Positions 14,644 through 23,609 of a stretch of 64,000 bases of DNA are shown here, piece by piece (position 1 is the stretch's first letter; each line of letters opens with the position of its first letter). A program made the position numbers and the translations under genes. The stretch lies in contig NZ_CP030073.1 in NCBI RefSeq assembly GCF_003261055.1, positions 8,122,001 through 8,186,000 of the forward strand, given 5' to 3'. Below the pieces are notes generated by a model. It saw only the letters and a program-made list of their open reading frames with translations, was not told the origin of the DNA and did no database searches. This DNA is from Streptomyces cadmiisoli. GTDB lineage: Bacteria > Actinomycetota > Actinomycetes > Streptomycetales > Streptomycetaceae.

Positions 14644-15960
14644 GTGAACGGCATCGACAGACCCGAACCGGCCCCCGGCCACGACGCGGTGACCGAGGCG
14701 TTCTTCAACCTGCACGACGGTCTGCCCCGGCAGGGCCCCGGCTCGGACGCCACCACGCGCCGCCTGCCGGCGGCCGCCGGGCCGCTGCCGGAGCACCCGC
14801 GGGTGCTGGACGCGGGCTGCGGCCCCGGCCGCTCCGCACTGCTGCTGGCCGAAGAGGCCGGCGCACACGTGACCGCCGTCGACCTGCACCAGCCGTTCCT
14901 GGACAGCCTCACCGCCGAGGCGTCCCGCCGCGGCCTGGCCGACCGGGTCACGGTCCTCAACCGCTCGATGGACCAGCTGCCCTTCCCGGACCACAGCTTC
15001 GACGTGGTCTGGGCCGAGGGCTCCGTCTACAACATCGGGTTCGACACCGCCCTGCGCGCCTGGCGCCGCCTGCTCGCCCCCGGCGGGGTCCTCGTCGTCA
15101 CCGAGATCGAGTGGACCGTGCCCGCACCCGCGGAACCGGTCCGCGCCCACTGGGACGCGATGTACCCGCTGCGCACGCACTCCGCCAACGCCGACGCCGC
15201 GCAGGCGGCCGGCTACCGGGTCCGAGCCCACTGGCCGCTGCCGGACGGCGACTGGTGGCCCGAGTACTGCACACCGCTCACGGAGCGCATACCGCGAGCG
15301 GACCCACGGGTGCCCGGCATGACGCAGGCGCTCACGGCACTCCAGGAGGAGATCACCATGCGGCGCGAGCACGGCAGCGCCTACGACTACGCCGCCTACG
15401 TCCTCCAGCCCCACGACCACAGCACCGGCACCCTCACGAACGGAACCGCCATGACCGACTGGACCACCCGCCCCGAGACCACCGCCGACATCCCGGCCGT
15501 TCGCGCGATCAACCTCGCCGCCTTCCCCACCGCCGAGGAGGCGGACCTCGTCGAGGCCCTGCGTGCCGACCCGGAGGCGTGGATCGACGGACTCTCCATG
15601 ATCACCACCGCTTCCGACGGCACGCCGGTCGGGCACGCGCTGCTCACCCGGTGCCATGTCGACGGCGCACCCGCCCTCGCCCTGGCGCCGTGCGCCGTGC
15701 TCCCCTCCGCGCAGCGCACCGGGGCCGGTTCGGCCGCCGTCAGCGCCGCCCTGGAAGCGGCCCGGGCGAGGGGAGAGAACCTGGTCGTCGTGCTGGGCCA
15801 CGCCGACTACTACCCGCGGTTCGGTTTCACCCCGGCCTCCCGCTTCGGCATCCGTGCCCCGTTCGAGGTGCCCGACGAGGCCATGATGGCCATGTCGCTC
15901 GACGACACCCGCCCGCTCCCCGCCGGAACCATCCGGTACCCGGCCGCCTTCGGCGTCTGA
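14644..15960 (+). CDS. Methyltransferase-GNAT acetyltransferase fusion protein
   Basis: The 438-residue product joins two enzymes. Residues 1 to about 262 are a class I SAM-dependent methyltransferase with motif I VLDAGCGPGRSA (54-65), the acidic VDLHQPFLD, and FDVVWAEGSVYNIGFDTALRAWRRLLAPGGVLVVTEIEW. From residue 270 a complete GNAT domain starts (MTDWTTRPETTADIPAVRAINLAAFPT) and continues through CAVLPSAQRTGAGSAAVSAALEAARARGENLVVVLGHADYYPRFGFTPA. The linker is about 15 residues without a stop. ATG 15451 at the GNAT start lacks a good ribosome site, so a real fusion is likely, though an internal start is possible. GTG 14644 follows GGGAG at 14630. Substrates are unknown. Confidence 0.82.
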   Translation: MNGIDRPEPAPGHDAVTEAFFNLHDGLPRQGPGSDATTRRLPAAAGPLPEHPRVLDAGCGPGRSALLLAEEAGAHVTAVDLHQPFLDSLTAEASRRGLADRVTVLNRSMDQLPFPDHSFDVVWAEGSVYNIGFDTALRAWRRLLAPGGVLVVTEIEWTVPAPAEPVRAHWDAMYPLRTHSANADAAQAAGYRVRAHWPLPDGDWWPEYCTPLTERIPRADPRVPGMTQALTALQEEITMRREHGSAYDYAAYVLQPHDHSTGTLTNGTAMTDWTTRPETTADIPAVRAINLAAFPTAEEADLVEALRADPEAWIDGLSMITTASDGTPVGHALLTRCHVDGAPALALAPCAVLPSAQRTGAGSAAVSAALEAARARGENLVVVLGHADYYPRFGFTPASRFGIRAPFEVPDEAMMAMSLDDTRPLPAGTIRYPAAFGV

Positions 15961-15969
15961 TGTCTGCGG

Positions 15970-15998
15970 GGTGCCCCGGGACCATGCCCCGGGGCACC
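15970..15998. terminator. Terminator hairpin after the fusion gene
   Basis: GGTGCCCCGGG (15970-15980) pairs with CCCGGGGCACC (15988-15998) around a seven-base loop, 10 bases after the stop codon. An 11-pair GC stem without a T tract is typical for this genome type. Confidence 0.75.
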
Positions 15999-16441
15999 AC
16001 CGCCGGTTCGTGACCGGAGCGGTCCGTCCGGCGGTGGCGGAACCGCCCGGCGCGGGGATCCGCGGCCGGGCGCCGGGCAGCCGGTGGCGTGCGGGAGCAT
16101 GGTCGCGATCGCCAAGTCCGACCGGGGCGGTGGGGCGGCGCCCGGGCCCGCGTCGGGTTTCCGGCGGTACCGGCGTCCCGGACGCGGTGCGTGGGCCCGC
16201 CCGGGTCCGCGACCCCGCACGATCGCTGGCCGAGCACTTCGAACCAGGCCAAGGGCGCAGCCCGCAGGACATCGCAAGCCACCGACGGGCACCGGCCGCC
16301 GAGCGGAGGAATCTGCTCCGTATCGCGGACGCTGCGACAGCGGTCCCTCCCGCGTGTCGGAGCCGAGCCCGGACGCGGTTGCGGAAGCAACTCCGGTATA
16401 TCGCGGCTCAGTCGCCCCGTTTGCCGCTCCCGTCGAGGGAC

Positions 16442-16485
16442 TTGACAGAAGGGCTCGCGGGGCACAGCCTTTGGCAACGTTGTCA
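16442..16485 (+). promoter_or_regulatory. TTGACA -35 element and LacI-type operator before the GH2 gene
   Basis: TTGACA lies at 16442-16447. TGGCAACGTTGTCA at 16472-16485 is centred on CAACGTTG, and one base pair of its 14 bases is mismatched. The CAACGTTG core with flanking T-G and C-A is the classic shape of LacI/GalR-family operators. It probably makes the downstream polysaccharide-degrading enzyme sugar-inducible. No LacI gene lies next to it; the nearest is at 54141. Confidence 0.55.
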
Positions 16486-16554
16486 TGCTGTCGAGTCGTG
16501 CCGTTGTGAGCCGCTCGTACCGACGCCGTCGTCTTGTGATTGGAACTCCCGTTC

Positions 16555-19500
16555 ATGGCACTTCAGGTGGATCCAACGCGCCGTCCCTCACGTCGCTCCG
16601 TCGTCGTGACCGGCTCGACTCTGCTGGCCAGTTGCGGCTTGGGCGCCGCCTTCGCCGGCACCAGCGCGGCGGCCGAACCCGCCGGCGCCCCCGAGGCACC
16701 GGCCTCGTCCGGTGAACTCGCCGCTCACCGTCCCGTGCAGGTGTCCTCCACGGCCTACGCGCCGACTCCGCCGGAGTTCGCCGTGGACGGCATCTCCGTG
16801 AAGGGCGTCCGGGGCACGGGGTGGCGAGCGGGCGGCGGTGACCCGCAGTGGATATCCGTCGACCTCCAGGCCGCGTGCCTGCTCACCTGGATACGGCTCA
16901 CCTTCGAGGCCGACGCCAGCGACCCGGTGTTCGTGCCGCCGACGACCGGCAACCCGGCCAGTGGCACGACCGGCAAGGAGATCCAGTCGAGCTACGCGGT
17001 CGAGTTCGTCGTGGAGACGTCCGAGGACCACAGCTCCTGGACCAGCGTCTACCGCACGACCGCCGGCACCGGTGGCGTCGTGGAGATCCAGCTGCCCCGG
17101 CCGGTGCGGGCGCGCTGGGTCCGTATGACGGCCCGCAAGCGCTCCAACGCGAACCCGCTGGGCCTGAACGGTTTCGAGGTGTACGGCGTCCCCAAGGGCC
17201 ATCGGCCGGACGTCACCGGCTGGACCGACTGGGGCACCCATCACGGCAAGGCGCCGCGGCTCGAGGTCGCCGACGACGGCACGGTCGCCCTCGAGTCCGG
17301 CTGGACGCTCACCATGGACGACTGGGCGGGCGGAGAAGGTGCCGACCTGTCGAAGCCGACCGTGGACACCAGCGGCTGGCTGCCCGCCACCGTCCCGGGC
17401 ACGGTGCTCTCCTCGCTGGTCGACCAGGGCAAGCTGCCCGACCCGGTCGCCGGACTGAACAACCTGCACATTCCCGAGGCCCTGTCCCGCCACTCCTGGT
17501 GGTACAAGCGCGACTTCGACCTGCCCCGCGGTCTGCGGACCGGGACCGGACGCAGGATCTGGCTGGAGTTCGACGGCATCAACCACGAGGCCGACATCTG
17601 GCTCAACGGTGAGCGCGTGGGCGGGCTGACCTATCCGTTCGCCCGCTCCGCGCACGACATCACCCGACTCCTCGCCACCAAGGGGGAGAACGCGCTGGCG
17701 GTGCGGATCACGCCGATGCCCGTTCCCGGCAGCCCCGGCGACAAGGGTCCCGCCGGTGAGGCCTGGGTGGACGCAGGAGCCAACCAGATGAACCTCAACT
17801 CGCCGACGTACCTGGCCTCTTCGGGCTGGGACTGGATGCCGGCCGTCCGTGACCGCGTGGCCGGCATCTGGAACCATGTGCGCCTCAGATCGACCGGCGA
17901 CGTGGTGATCGGCGACGCCCGCGTCGACACCCTGCTGCCCGGGCTGCCGGACACCTCGGTCGCCGAGCTGACCGTGGTGGTGCCCGTCCGCAACGCCTCG
18001 GACTCGGATCGCGAGGTCACCGTGTCGGCGGCCTTCGACCGCGTGCGGGTGGCGCGCACCGTCACGGTGAAGGCGGGGCAGAGCGCGGACGTCACCTTCG
18101 CCCCCGACGCCTTCGCGGGCCTGCGCCTGAAGAACCCGAAGCTGTGGTGGCCCAACGGCCTCGGCGAGCCGAACCTGCACGACCTCACCCTGGTGGCCGT
18201 CGTGAACGGCACCGAGAGCGACCGGCGCACCGTCCGCTTCGGCATCCGGCAGTTCGGCTACGAGTTCGACATCCCGCTGCCGTTCGAGGCCGGCGAGGAC
18301 GCGTACACGCAGTCGCTGGACCTGGGCCGGCAGCAGGCCCGCTACGTGCGGGTCAAGTGCCTCACCCGCGCCACGGGCTGGGGCAGCTCGCTGTGGACGC
18401 TGTCCGTGTTCGACGGCGCGCGCCAGGGCGTCGACCTCGCGCTGCACGCCGACGCGACGGCGTCCAGCACCGACGGCGACCACCACGGCGCGGGCAACGT
18501 GACCGACGGCGACCCGACGACCCGGTGGTCCTCGGCCTACCAGGACGACGAGTGGATCCGTGTGGACCTGGGCTCCCAGCAGTCCTTCGACCGGATCGAC
18601 CTGGTCTGGGAACAGGCGTACGCGGCCACGTTCGTCGTGCAGGTGTCCACCGACGACTCGGCCTGGACCGATGTGAAGTCGGTCGACAACTCCGCGGTGC
18701 CGCTGCCGTTCAACAGAGCCGACGCGAGTCTCCAGATCGTGGACTTCGAGGCCCGGACCGCCCGCCACGTCCGTATCAACGGCGGTCTGCGCAACACCAG
18801 TTGGGGCAACTCGCTGTGGTCCCTCGCGGTGCTGGACAGCGCCGCGCCCGGTACCGACCTCGCGCTGCGCAAGAAGGCCACCGCCTCCAGCGAGGACGGT
18901 GACCACGTCGCCGCGCACGCGACCGACGGCAACCCGGGGACCCGGTGGTCGTCGCGGTACGAGGACCACCAGTGGATCCAGGTCGACCTCGGCGAGGCGC
19001 ACAGGATCGACCGGGTGGTCATCGTCTGGGAGGTGGCCCACCCCAAGACGTATGTCGTCCAGGTGTCGGAGAACGGCGAGGACTGGACCGATGTGAAGTC
19101 GGTCGACAACAGCCCCGAGCCGCTGAAGATCAGCGTCAACGGTGTCCGGGTGCTCGCGCGCGGCGGCAACTGGGGCTGGGACGAGCTGCTGCGGCGTATG
19201 CCGGCCGACCGTATGGACACTGCGGTGCGGATGCACCGGGACATGAACTTCACGATGATCCGGAACTGGGTGGGCAGCTGCAACCGGGAGGAGTTCTTCG
19301 CCAGTTGCGACGAGCACGGCATTCTGGTGTGGAACGACTTCCCCAACGCGTGGGGGATGGACCCGCCGAACCGTGACGCCTTCAACTCGATCGCCCGGGA
19401 CACCGTCCTGCGGTACCGCATCCACCCCTCCGTGGTGGTCTGGTGCGGCGCCAACGAGGGGAATCCGCCCGCGGCGATCGACAAGGGCATGCGCGCGGCG

Positions 19501-20640
19501 GTCGAGCAGCAGGCACCGGGCATCCTGTACCAGAACAACTCGGCCGGCGGTGTCGTCACCGGAGGCGGACCCTACAGCTGGGTCGAGCCGGAGAAGTACT
19601 TCGACGCCGCGACGTACGGCAGCAAGAACTTCGGGTTCCACACCGAGATCGGCATGCCGGTCGTCTCGACCGCGGAGAGCATGCGGAACATGACCGGGGA
19701 CGAGCCCGAGTGGCCCATCCGCGGCGCTTGGTACTACCACGACTGGAGCGAGCGCGGGAACCAGGCCCCCCAGCACTACAAGGCCGCCATCGAGACGCGC
19801 CTCGGCACGGCGGAGGACCTCGACGACTTCGCCCGCAAGGCCCAGTTCGTCAACTACGAGAACGCCCGGGCGATGTTCGAGGCCTGGAACGCCAACTTGT
19901 GGGACGACGCCACCGGCCTGATGCTGTGGATGTCCCACCCGGCCTGGCACAGCACCGTCTGGCAGACCTACGACTACGACTTCGACGTCAACGGCACCTA
20001 CTACGGCGCCCGAGCCGCCTGTGAGCCGCTGCACGTCCAGGCCGACCCCGTGAAGTGGCAGGTCCTCGCGGTCAACCACACGGGCCGGGAGGTGAAGGAC
20101 GCCGTCGTCACCGCTCGCGCCCACGACCTGTGGGGCCGCCCGCTGGGCCGGGAGCGCCGTACGCGGATCGACGTGGCGTCGGCGTCCAAGGCCGAGGCGT
20201 TCTCCGCGGAGTGGACCGACGATCTGCCCGACCTGCACCTCCTGCGGCTCACGTTGGAGGACGGCCGGGGACGCACGCTGTCCCGCAACACCTACTGGCG
20301 GCACAGGTCGCCCTCGGCGATGCAGGCGCTCAACAAGCTCAAGCAGGTACCGCTGTCGCTGTCGGCCACCCGTGTGTCGGGCTCCGGTGAGCGCCGCACG
20401 CTGACCGCCACGGTCCGCAACCGCGGTTCGGTGGTCGCCGCCATGGTCCGGCTGTCCTTGCTGGACGACAAGAAGGGCGGTCGCGTGCTGCCGACGCAGT
20501 ACAGCGACAACTACCTGTGGCTGCTGCCCGGGGAGTCGCGGGCCGTGACGCTGTCCTGGCCCGAGAACGCCCCGCACTCCGATCACCCGGTGGTGCAGGC
20601 GCAGGCCTACAACAGCAGGCCGGTAAAGGCCCGTCCGTAG
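16555..20640 (+). CDS. Exported GH2 beta-mannosidase-like enzyme with three discoidin-like modules
   Basis: The 1361-residue product starts with a twin-arginine-type signal (RRPSRRSVVVTG then a hydrophobic stretch ending in AAAE). Residues about 50-185 form an F5/8C-like carbohydrate-binding module. GH2 sandwich and immunoglobulin-like domains follow (about 240-578, with SWWYKRDFDLP and IWLNGERVGG). At 579-857 two more F5/8C-like modules are inserted, then the TIM barrel begins at SVNGVRVLARGGNWGWDELL. WCGANEG gives the acid/base Glu968, and GFHTEIG gives the nucleophile Glu1031. The Asn-Glu pair fits beta-mannosidase-type GH2 rather than exo-glucosaminidases, which replace it. ATG 16555 is chosen over TTG 16540. 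The target is probably an extracellular mannose- or glucosamine-containing polymer. Confidence 0.88.
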   Translation: MALQVDPTRRPSRRSVVVTGSTLLASCGLGAAFAGTSAAAEPAGAPEAPASSGELAAHRPVQVSSTAYAPTPPEFAVDGISVKGVRGTGWRAGGGDPQWISVDLQAACLLTWIRLTFEADASDPVFVPPTTGNPASGTTGKEIQSSYAVEFVVETSEDHSSWTSVYRTTAGTGGVVEIQLPRPVRARWVRMTARKRSNANPLGLNGFEVYGVPKGHRPDVTGWTDWGTHHGKAPRLEVADDGTVALESGWTLTMDDWAGGEGADLSKPTVDTSGWLPATVPGTVLSSLVDQGKLPDPVAGLNNLHIPEALSRHSWWYKRDFDLPRGLRTGTGRRIWLEFDGINHEADIWLNGERVGGLTYPFARSAHDITRLLATKGENALAVRITPMPVPGSPGDKGPAGEAWVDAGANQMNLNSPTYLASSGWDWMPAVRDRVAGIWNHVRLRSTGDVVIGDARVDTLLPGLPDTSVAELTVVVPVRNASDSDREVTVSAAFDRVRVARTVTVKAGQSADVTFAPDAFAGLRLKNPKLWWPNGLGEPNLHDLTLVAVVNGTESDRRTVRFGIRQFGYEFDIPLPFEAGEDAYTQSLDLGRQQARYVRVKCLTRATGWGSSLWTLSVFDGARQGVDLALHADATASSTDGDHHGAGNVTDGDPTTRWSSAYQDDEWIRVDLGSQQSFDRIDLVWEQAYAATFVVQVSTDDSAWTDVKSVDNSAVPLPFNRADASLQIVDFEARTARHVRINGGLRNTSWGNSLWSLAVLDSAAPGTDLALRKKATASSEDGDHVAAHATDGNPGTRWSSRYEDHQWIQVDLGEAHRIDRVVIVWEVAHPKTYVVQVSENGEDWTDVKSVDNSPEPLKISVNGVRVLARGGNWGWDELLRRMPADRMDTAVRMHRDMNFTMIRNWVGSCNREEFFASCDEHGILVWNDFPNAWGMDPPNRDAFNSIARDTVLRYRIHPSVVVWCGANEGNPPAAIDKGMRAAVEQQAPGILYQNNSAGGVVTGGGPYSWVEPEKYFDAATYGSKNFGFHTEIGMPVVSTAESMRNMTGDEPEWPIRGAWYYHDWSERGNQAPQHYKAAIETRLGTAEDLDDFARKAQFVNYENARAMFEAWNANLWDDATGLMLWMSHPAWHSTVWQTYDYDFDVNGTYYGARAACEPLHVQADPVKWQVLAVNHTGREVKDAVVTARAHDLWGRPLGRERRTRIDVASASKAEAFSAEWTDDLPDLHLLRLTLEDGRGRTLSRNTYWRHRSPSAMQALNKLKQVPLSLSATRVSGSGERRTLTATVRNRGSVVAAMVRLSLLDDKKGGRVLPTQYSDNYLWLLPGESRAVTLSWPENAPHSDHPVVQAQAYNSRPVKARP
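18289..19125 (+). repeat. Tandem discoidin-like modules inserted in the GH2 core
   Basis: The two inserted modules share the order GWGSSLWTLSVFD/SWGNSLWSLAVLD, VDLALHADATASSTDGDH/TDLALRKKATASSEDGDH, TRWSSAY/TRWSSRY and WTDVKSVDNS. At DNA level a 27-base block is identical at 18664-18690 and 19084-19110, exactly 420 bases (140 codons) apart. This points to a recent tandem duplication or gene conversion within the gene. Confidence 0.8.
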
Positions 20641-20649
20641 CACGACGCC

Positions 20650-20684
20650 GACGCGACCGGCCCCCGTCGGGGGCCGGCCGCGTC
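20650..20684. terminator. Bidirectional terminator between the GH2 gene and aceE
   Basis: GACGCG and CCGGCCCCC on the left pair with GGGGGCCGG and CGCGTC on the right around a three-base loop, with one base bulged on each side. The 15-pair hairpin sits between the two convergent genes. Confidence 0.8.
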
Positions 20685-20695
20685 GGTCTGCCGGC

Positions 20696-23374
20696 TCAGA
20701 GCCCGTAGCGGGTCCGGGCCTCCTGCACGGTCTCGCGCTTGACGTCGCCGCGTTCGGCGAGCGCGGCCAGCGCGGCCACGACGACCGACTGCGGATCCAC
20801 ACCGAAGTGCCGGCGGACCGCCTCACGGGTGTCCGACAGGCCGAACCCGTCGGTGCCGATGGAGTGCCACTCCTGCGGCACCCAGTGACTGATCTGGTCC
20901 GGCACCGAGCGCATCCAGTCGCTCACCGCCATGACCGGACCCGGCGCGCCCTCCAGCACACGGGTGACGTAGGGCGCCTGCGGGTCCTCACCGCGCAACC
21001 GGGCCGCGTCATGGGCGAGACCGTCCCGGCGCAGTTCGCTCCAGGAGGTGACCGACCAGAGGTCCGCGGCGACACCCCACTCCTCGGACAGCAGCCGCTG
21101 TGCCTCCATGGCCCAGTGGATCGCGGTGCCGGAGGACAGCAGTTGCAGGCGCGGCGCGTCGGACGGGAGCGCCGCCTCGTCGGCACCGCGGAAGCGGTAC
21201 ATGCCCTTGATGATGCCCTCTTCCACACCCGGCCCGGCGGGCATGGCGGGTTGCACCTTGGGCTCGTTGTAGACCGTCAGGTAGTAGAAGACGTCCTCCG
21301 CGTCCGGTCCGTACATGCGGCGCAGGCCCTCACGGACGATGACACCGATCTCGTAGGCGAAGGCCGGGTCGTAGGAGATCGCCGCCGGGTTGGTGGACGC
21401 GATCAGGTGCGAGTGGCCGTCCGCGTGCTGCAGGCCCTCGCCCGTCATGGTCGTACGGCCCGCGGTCGCGCCGACCAGGAAGCCGCGGCCGAGCTGGTCG
21501 GCGAGCGCCCACATCTGGTCGGCCGTGCGCTGCCAGCCGAACATCGCGTAGAAGATGTACAGCGGGATCATCGGCTCGCCGTGGGTGGCGTACGAGGTGG
21601 CCGCCGCGGTGAACGCGGCCATCGAACCGGCTTCGCTGATGCCCTCGTTGAGGATCTGCCCGTTCTGCGCCTCCTTGTAGTAGAGGAGCATGTCGCGGTC
21701 GACCGGGTCGTAGGTCTGGCCGAGCGGCGAGTAGATCCCGGCGCTCGGGAAGAGCGACTCCATGCCGAAGGTACGGGCCTCGTCGGGCACGATCGGCACC
21801 CAGCGACGTCCGGTCTCCTTCTCCCGCATGAGGTCCTTGAGCAGCCGGACCAGGGCGGTGGTGGTCGCGATCTCCTGCTCCCCGGAACCCTTGGCCAGGG
21901 AGTCGAAGGGCCTCGCGGAGGGCTCCGGCAGTGCCACCGGGTGCACGCGGCGCGCCGGGGCGGGACCGCCGAGCTCGGCGCGCCGCTCCTGGAGGTAGCG
22001 CACCTCGGGGGAGTCGGCGCCCGGGTGGGCGAACGGGACCAGGTCGACGTCGAGCGCGCTGTCCGGGATGGGCAGTTCGAGCAGGTCGCGCATGGCGCGG
22101 AACTCGGCGCCGGTGAGCTTCTTCATCTGGTGGTTGGCGTTGCGCGACTCGAAGCCGGGACCCAGGGTCCAGCCCTTGACGGTCTGGACGAGAATCACGG
22201 TCGGCGCACCCCGGTGCTCGGTGGCCGCACGGTAGGCGGCGTACACCTTCCGGGGCTCGTGGCCCGCGCGGGAGGTGTGGAAGCACTCGGTGATCTGCTG
22301 ATCGGTGAGGTGCTGCGCCATCCGGGCCAGGGCCGGGTCGGCGCCGAAGAAGTGCTCACGGATGTACGCGGCGTCACGCGTGGCGTACGTCTGGAACTGC
22401 CCGTCGGGGACCTCGCCCAGCCGTCGTACGAGCGCGCCCGTGGTGTCGGCGGCGAACAGCGCGTCCCACGCCGAGCCCCACAGCGACTTGACGACGTTCC
22501 AGCCGGCCGCGCGGAACTTCGCCTCCAGCTCCTGGACGATCTTGTAGTTGGCCCGGACGGGGCCGTCCAGCCGCTGGAGGTTGCAGTTGATGACGAACGT
22601 CAGGTTGTCGAGCCCCTCGCGTCCGGCCAGGCCGAGTGCCGTGGTCGACTCGGGCTCGTCCATCTCGCCGTCGCCGAGGAACGCCCACACCCGGGACTCG
22701 GCGGTGTCCTTGAGGCCGCGGTGGTGCAGGTAGCGGTTGAAGCGTGCCTGCTGGATCGCGGAGAGCGGGCCGATGCCCATCGACACGGTCGGGAACTCCC
22801 ACATCCAGGGCATTCGCCGCGGGTGCGGGTAGGAGGGGAGGCCGTCGCCGGCCACTTCCTGCCGGAAGCGGTCGAGCTGGGCCTCGGTGAGGCGGCCGTC
22901 GAGGAACGCCCTGGCGTAGATGCCGGGAGTGGCGTGACCCTGCACGAAGAGCTGGTCGCCCGAGCCGGGGCCTTCCTTGCCGCGGAAGAAGTGGTTGAAG
23001 CCCGTCTCGTAGAGCCAGGCGGCGGAGGCGAAGGTGGAGATGTGACCACCGAGACCGTATCGGCTGCCACGGGTGACCATGGCGGCGGCGTTCCAGCGGT
23101 TCCAGCCGGCGATGCGCCGCTCCATCTCCTCGTCGCCCGGGAGCTCGGGCTCGGCGGCGGTGGCGATGGTGTTGATGTAGTCGGTCTCCAGCACGGACGG
23201 CACGGCGAGCCCGGACGCGCGCGCGTGGTCGTAGGTGCGGCGGATCAGGTACGCGGCGCGGTCCGGGCCGGCGGCACGGGTGACCGCGTCGAGGGACTCG
23301 ACCCATTCGCCGGTCTCCTCGGGGTCGGGGTCCGGCACCTGGTCGAGGGCGCTGAGGTGAGCGTCGTTGATCAT
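20696..23374 (-). CDS. aceE: Pyruvate dehydrogenase E1 component, homodimeric type
   Basis: The 892-residue product matches the single-chain E1 of the AceE type (about 890 residues). It has SRYGLGGHISTFASAAWLYETGFNHFFRG, the thiamine-diphosphate motif GDGEMDEPE (234-242) ending in NCNLQRLDGPV (263-273), and the C-terminal SDWMRSVPDQISHWVPQEWHSIGTDGFGLSDTREAVRRHFGVD. It decarboxylates pyruvate and passes the acetyl group to the lipoyl domain of E2, feeding the TCA cycle. No E2 or E3 gene lies nearby, as is common in actinobacteria. GGAAGG precedes ATG 23374. The promoter contains a 17-base palindrome, so this copy is probably repressor-controlled. Confidence 0.96.
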   Translation of the reverse strand: MINDAHLSALDQVPDPDPEETGEWVESLDAVTRAAGPDRAAYLIRRTYDHARASGLAVPSVLETDYINTIATAAEPELPGDEEMERRIAGWNRWNAAAMVTRGSRYGLGGHISTFASAAWLYETGFNHFFRGKEGPGSGDQLFVQGHATPGIYARAFLDGRLTEAQLDRFRQEVAGDGLPSYPHPRRMPWMWEFPTVSMGIGPLSAIQQARFNRYLHHRGLKDTAESRVWAFLGDGEMDEPESTTALGLAGREGLDNLTFVINCNLQRLDGPVRANYKIVQELEAKFRAAGWNVVKSLWGSAWDALFAADTTGALVRRLGEVPDGQFQTYATRDAAYIREHFFGADPALARMAQHLTDQQITECFHTSRAGHEPRKVYAAYRAATEHRGAPTVILVQTVKGWTLGPGFESRNANHQMKKLTGAEFRAMRDLLELPIPDSALDVDLVPFAHPGADSPEVRYLQERRAELGGPAPARRVHPVALPEPSARPFDSLAKGSGEQEIATTTALVRLLKDLMREKETGRRWVPIVPDEARTFGMESLFPSAGIYSPLGQTYDPVDRDMLLYYKEAQNGQILNEGISEAGSMAAFTAAATSYATHGEPMIPLYIFYAMFGWQRTADQMWALADQLGRGFLVGATAGRTTMTGEGLQHADGHSHLIASTNPAAISYDPAFAYEIGVIVREGLRRMYGPDAEDVFYYLTVYNEPKVQPAMPAGPGVEEGIIKGMYRFRGADEAALPSDAPRLQLLSSGTAIHWAMEAQRLLSEEWGVAADLWSVTSWSELRRDGLAHDAARLRGEDPQAPYVTRVLEGAPGPVMAVSDWMRSVPDQISHWVPQEWHSIGTDGFGLSDTREAVRRHFGVDPQSVVVAALAALAERGDVKRETVQEARTRYGL

Positions 23375-23425
23375 GGTGAGCGCCTTCCGGTCGTTCTGTG
23401 CGGCGAAGATCTCGCCGACATCCCC

Positions 23426-23453
23426 AGTGTAAATATGATCGATGATCGATCAA
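23426..23453 (-). promoter_or_regulatory. aceE promoter overlapping a GntR-type palindrome
   Basis: On the minus strand TTGATC (complement at 23448-23453) and TACACT (complement at 23426-23431) are spaced by 16 bases, a good -35/-10 pair. The palindrome TGATCGATGATCGATCA at 23436-23452 has perfect 8-base arms around one base and fills the spacer. The TGATC...GATCA layout resembles GntR/FadR-subfamily operators, the family that includes the pyruvate-responsive PdhR of enterobacteria. Confidence 0.65.
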
Positions 23454-23508
23454 AACGCCTGTGTCTACCGTCACAGCCTTCGCCCGGCGGGGCCCTCGGG
23501 GCGTCGAT

Positions 23509-23524
23509 GTTCATATCCATGAAC
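23509..23524. promoter_or_regulatory. GTTCATATCCATGAAC palindrome, candidate operator before the GH88 gene
   Basis: Perfect six-base arms GTTCAT/ATGAAC flank a four-base centre, about 85 bases upstream of the GH88 start. It is separate from the aceE palindrome in the same divergent region. The nature of the regulator is unknown. Confidence 0.5.
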
Positions 23525-23609
23525 TCTGCGCACATGGGTGTACGGCGGTGTGGCGACCATGCCAAACTCGCTCAACGTCCCAGTGGTAACGCCCAGTTGG
23601 AGGACACCC

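Larger units (their letters stand above)
15961..16554 (+). other. Long intergenic region: terminator, promoter and operator before the GH2 gene
   Basis: After the hairpin at 15970-15998 come about 430 bases of GC-rich sequence in which I see no convincing gene; open frames on both strands are low-complexity and lack starts with ribosome sites. The last 115 bases contain TTGACA at 16442-16447 and the LacI-type palindrome at 16472-16485, followed by the GH2 start. Confidence 0.6.

Noticed and set aside
16588..20826. 1412-codon open frame on the minus strand opposite the GH2 gene
   Set aside because: It is an antisense shadow caused by the G/C third-position bias. Its translation is Val/Gly/Arg-rich low-complexity and the plus strand encodes a recognisable enzyme.
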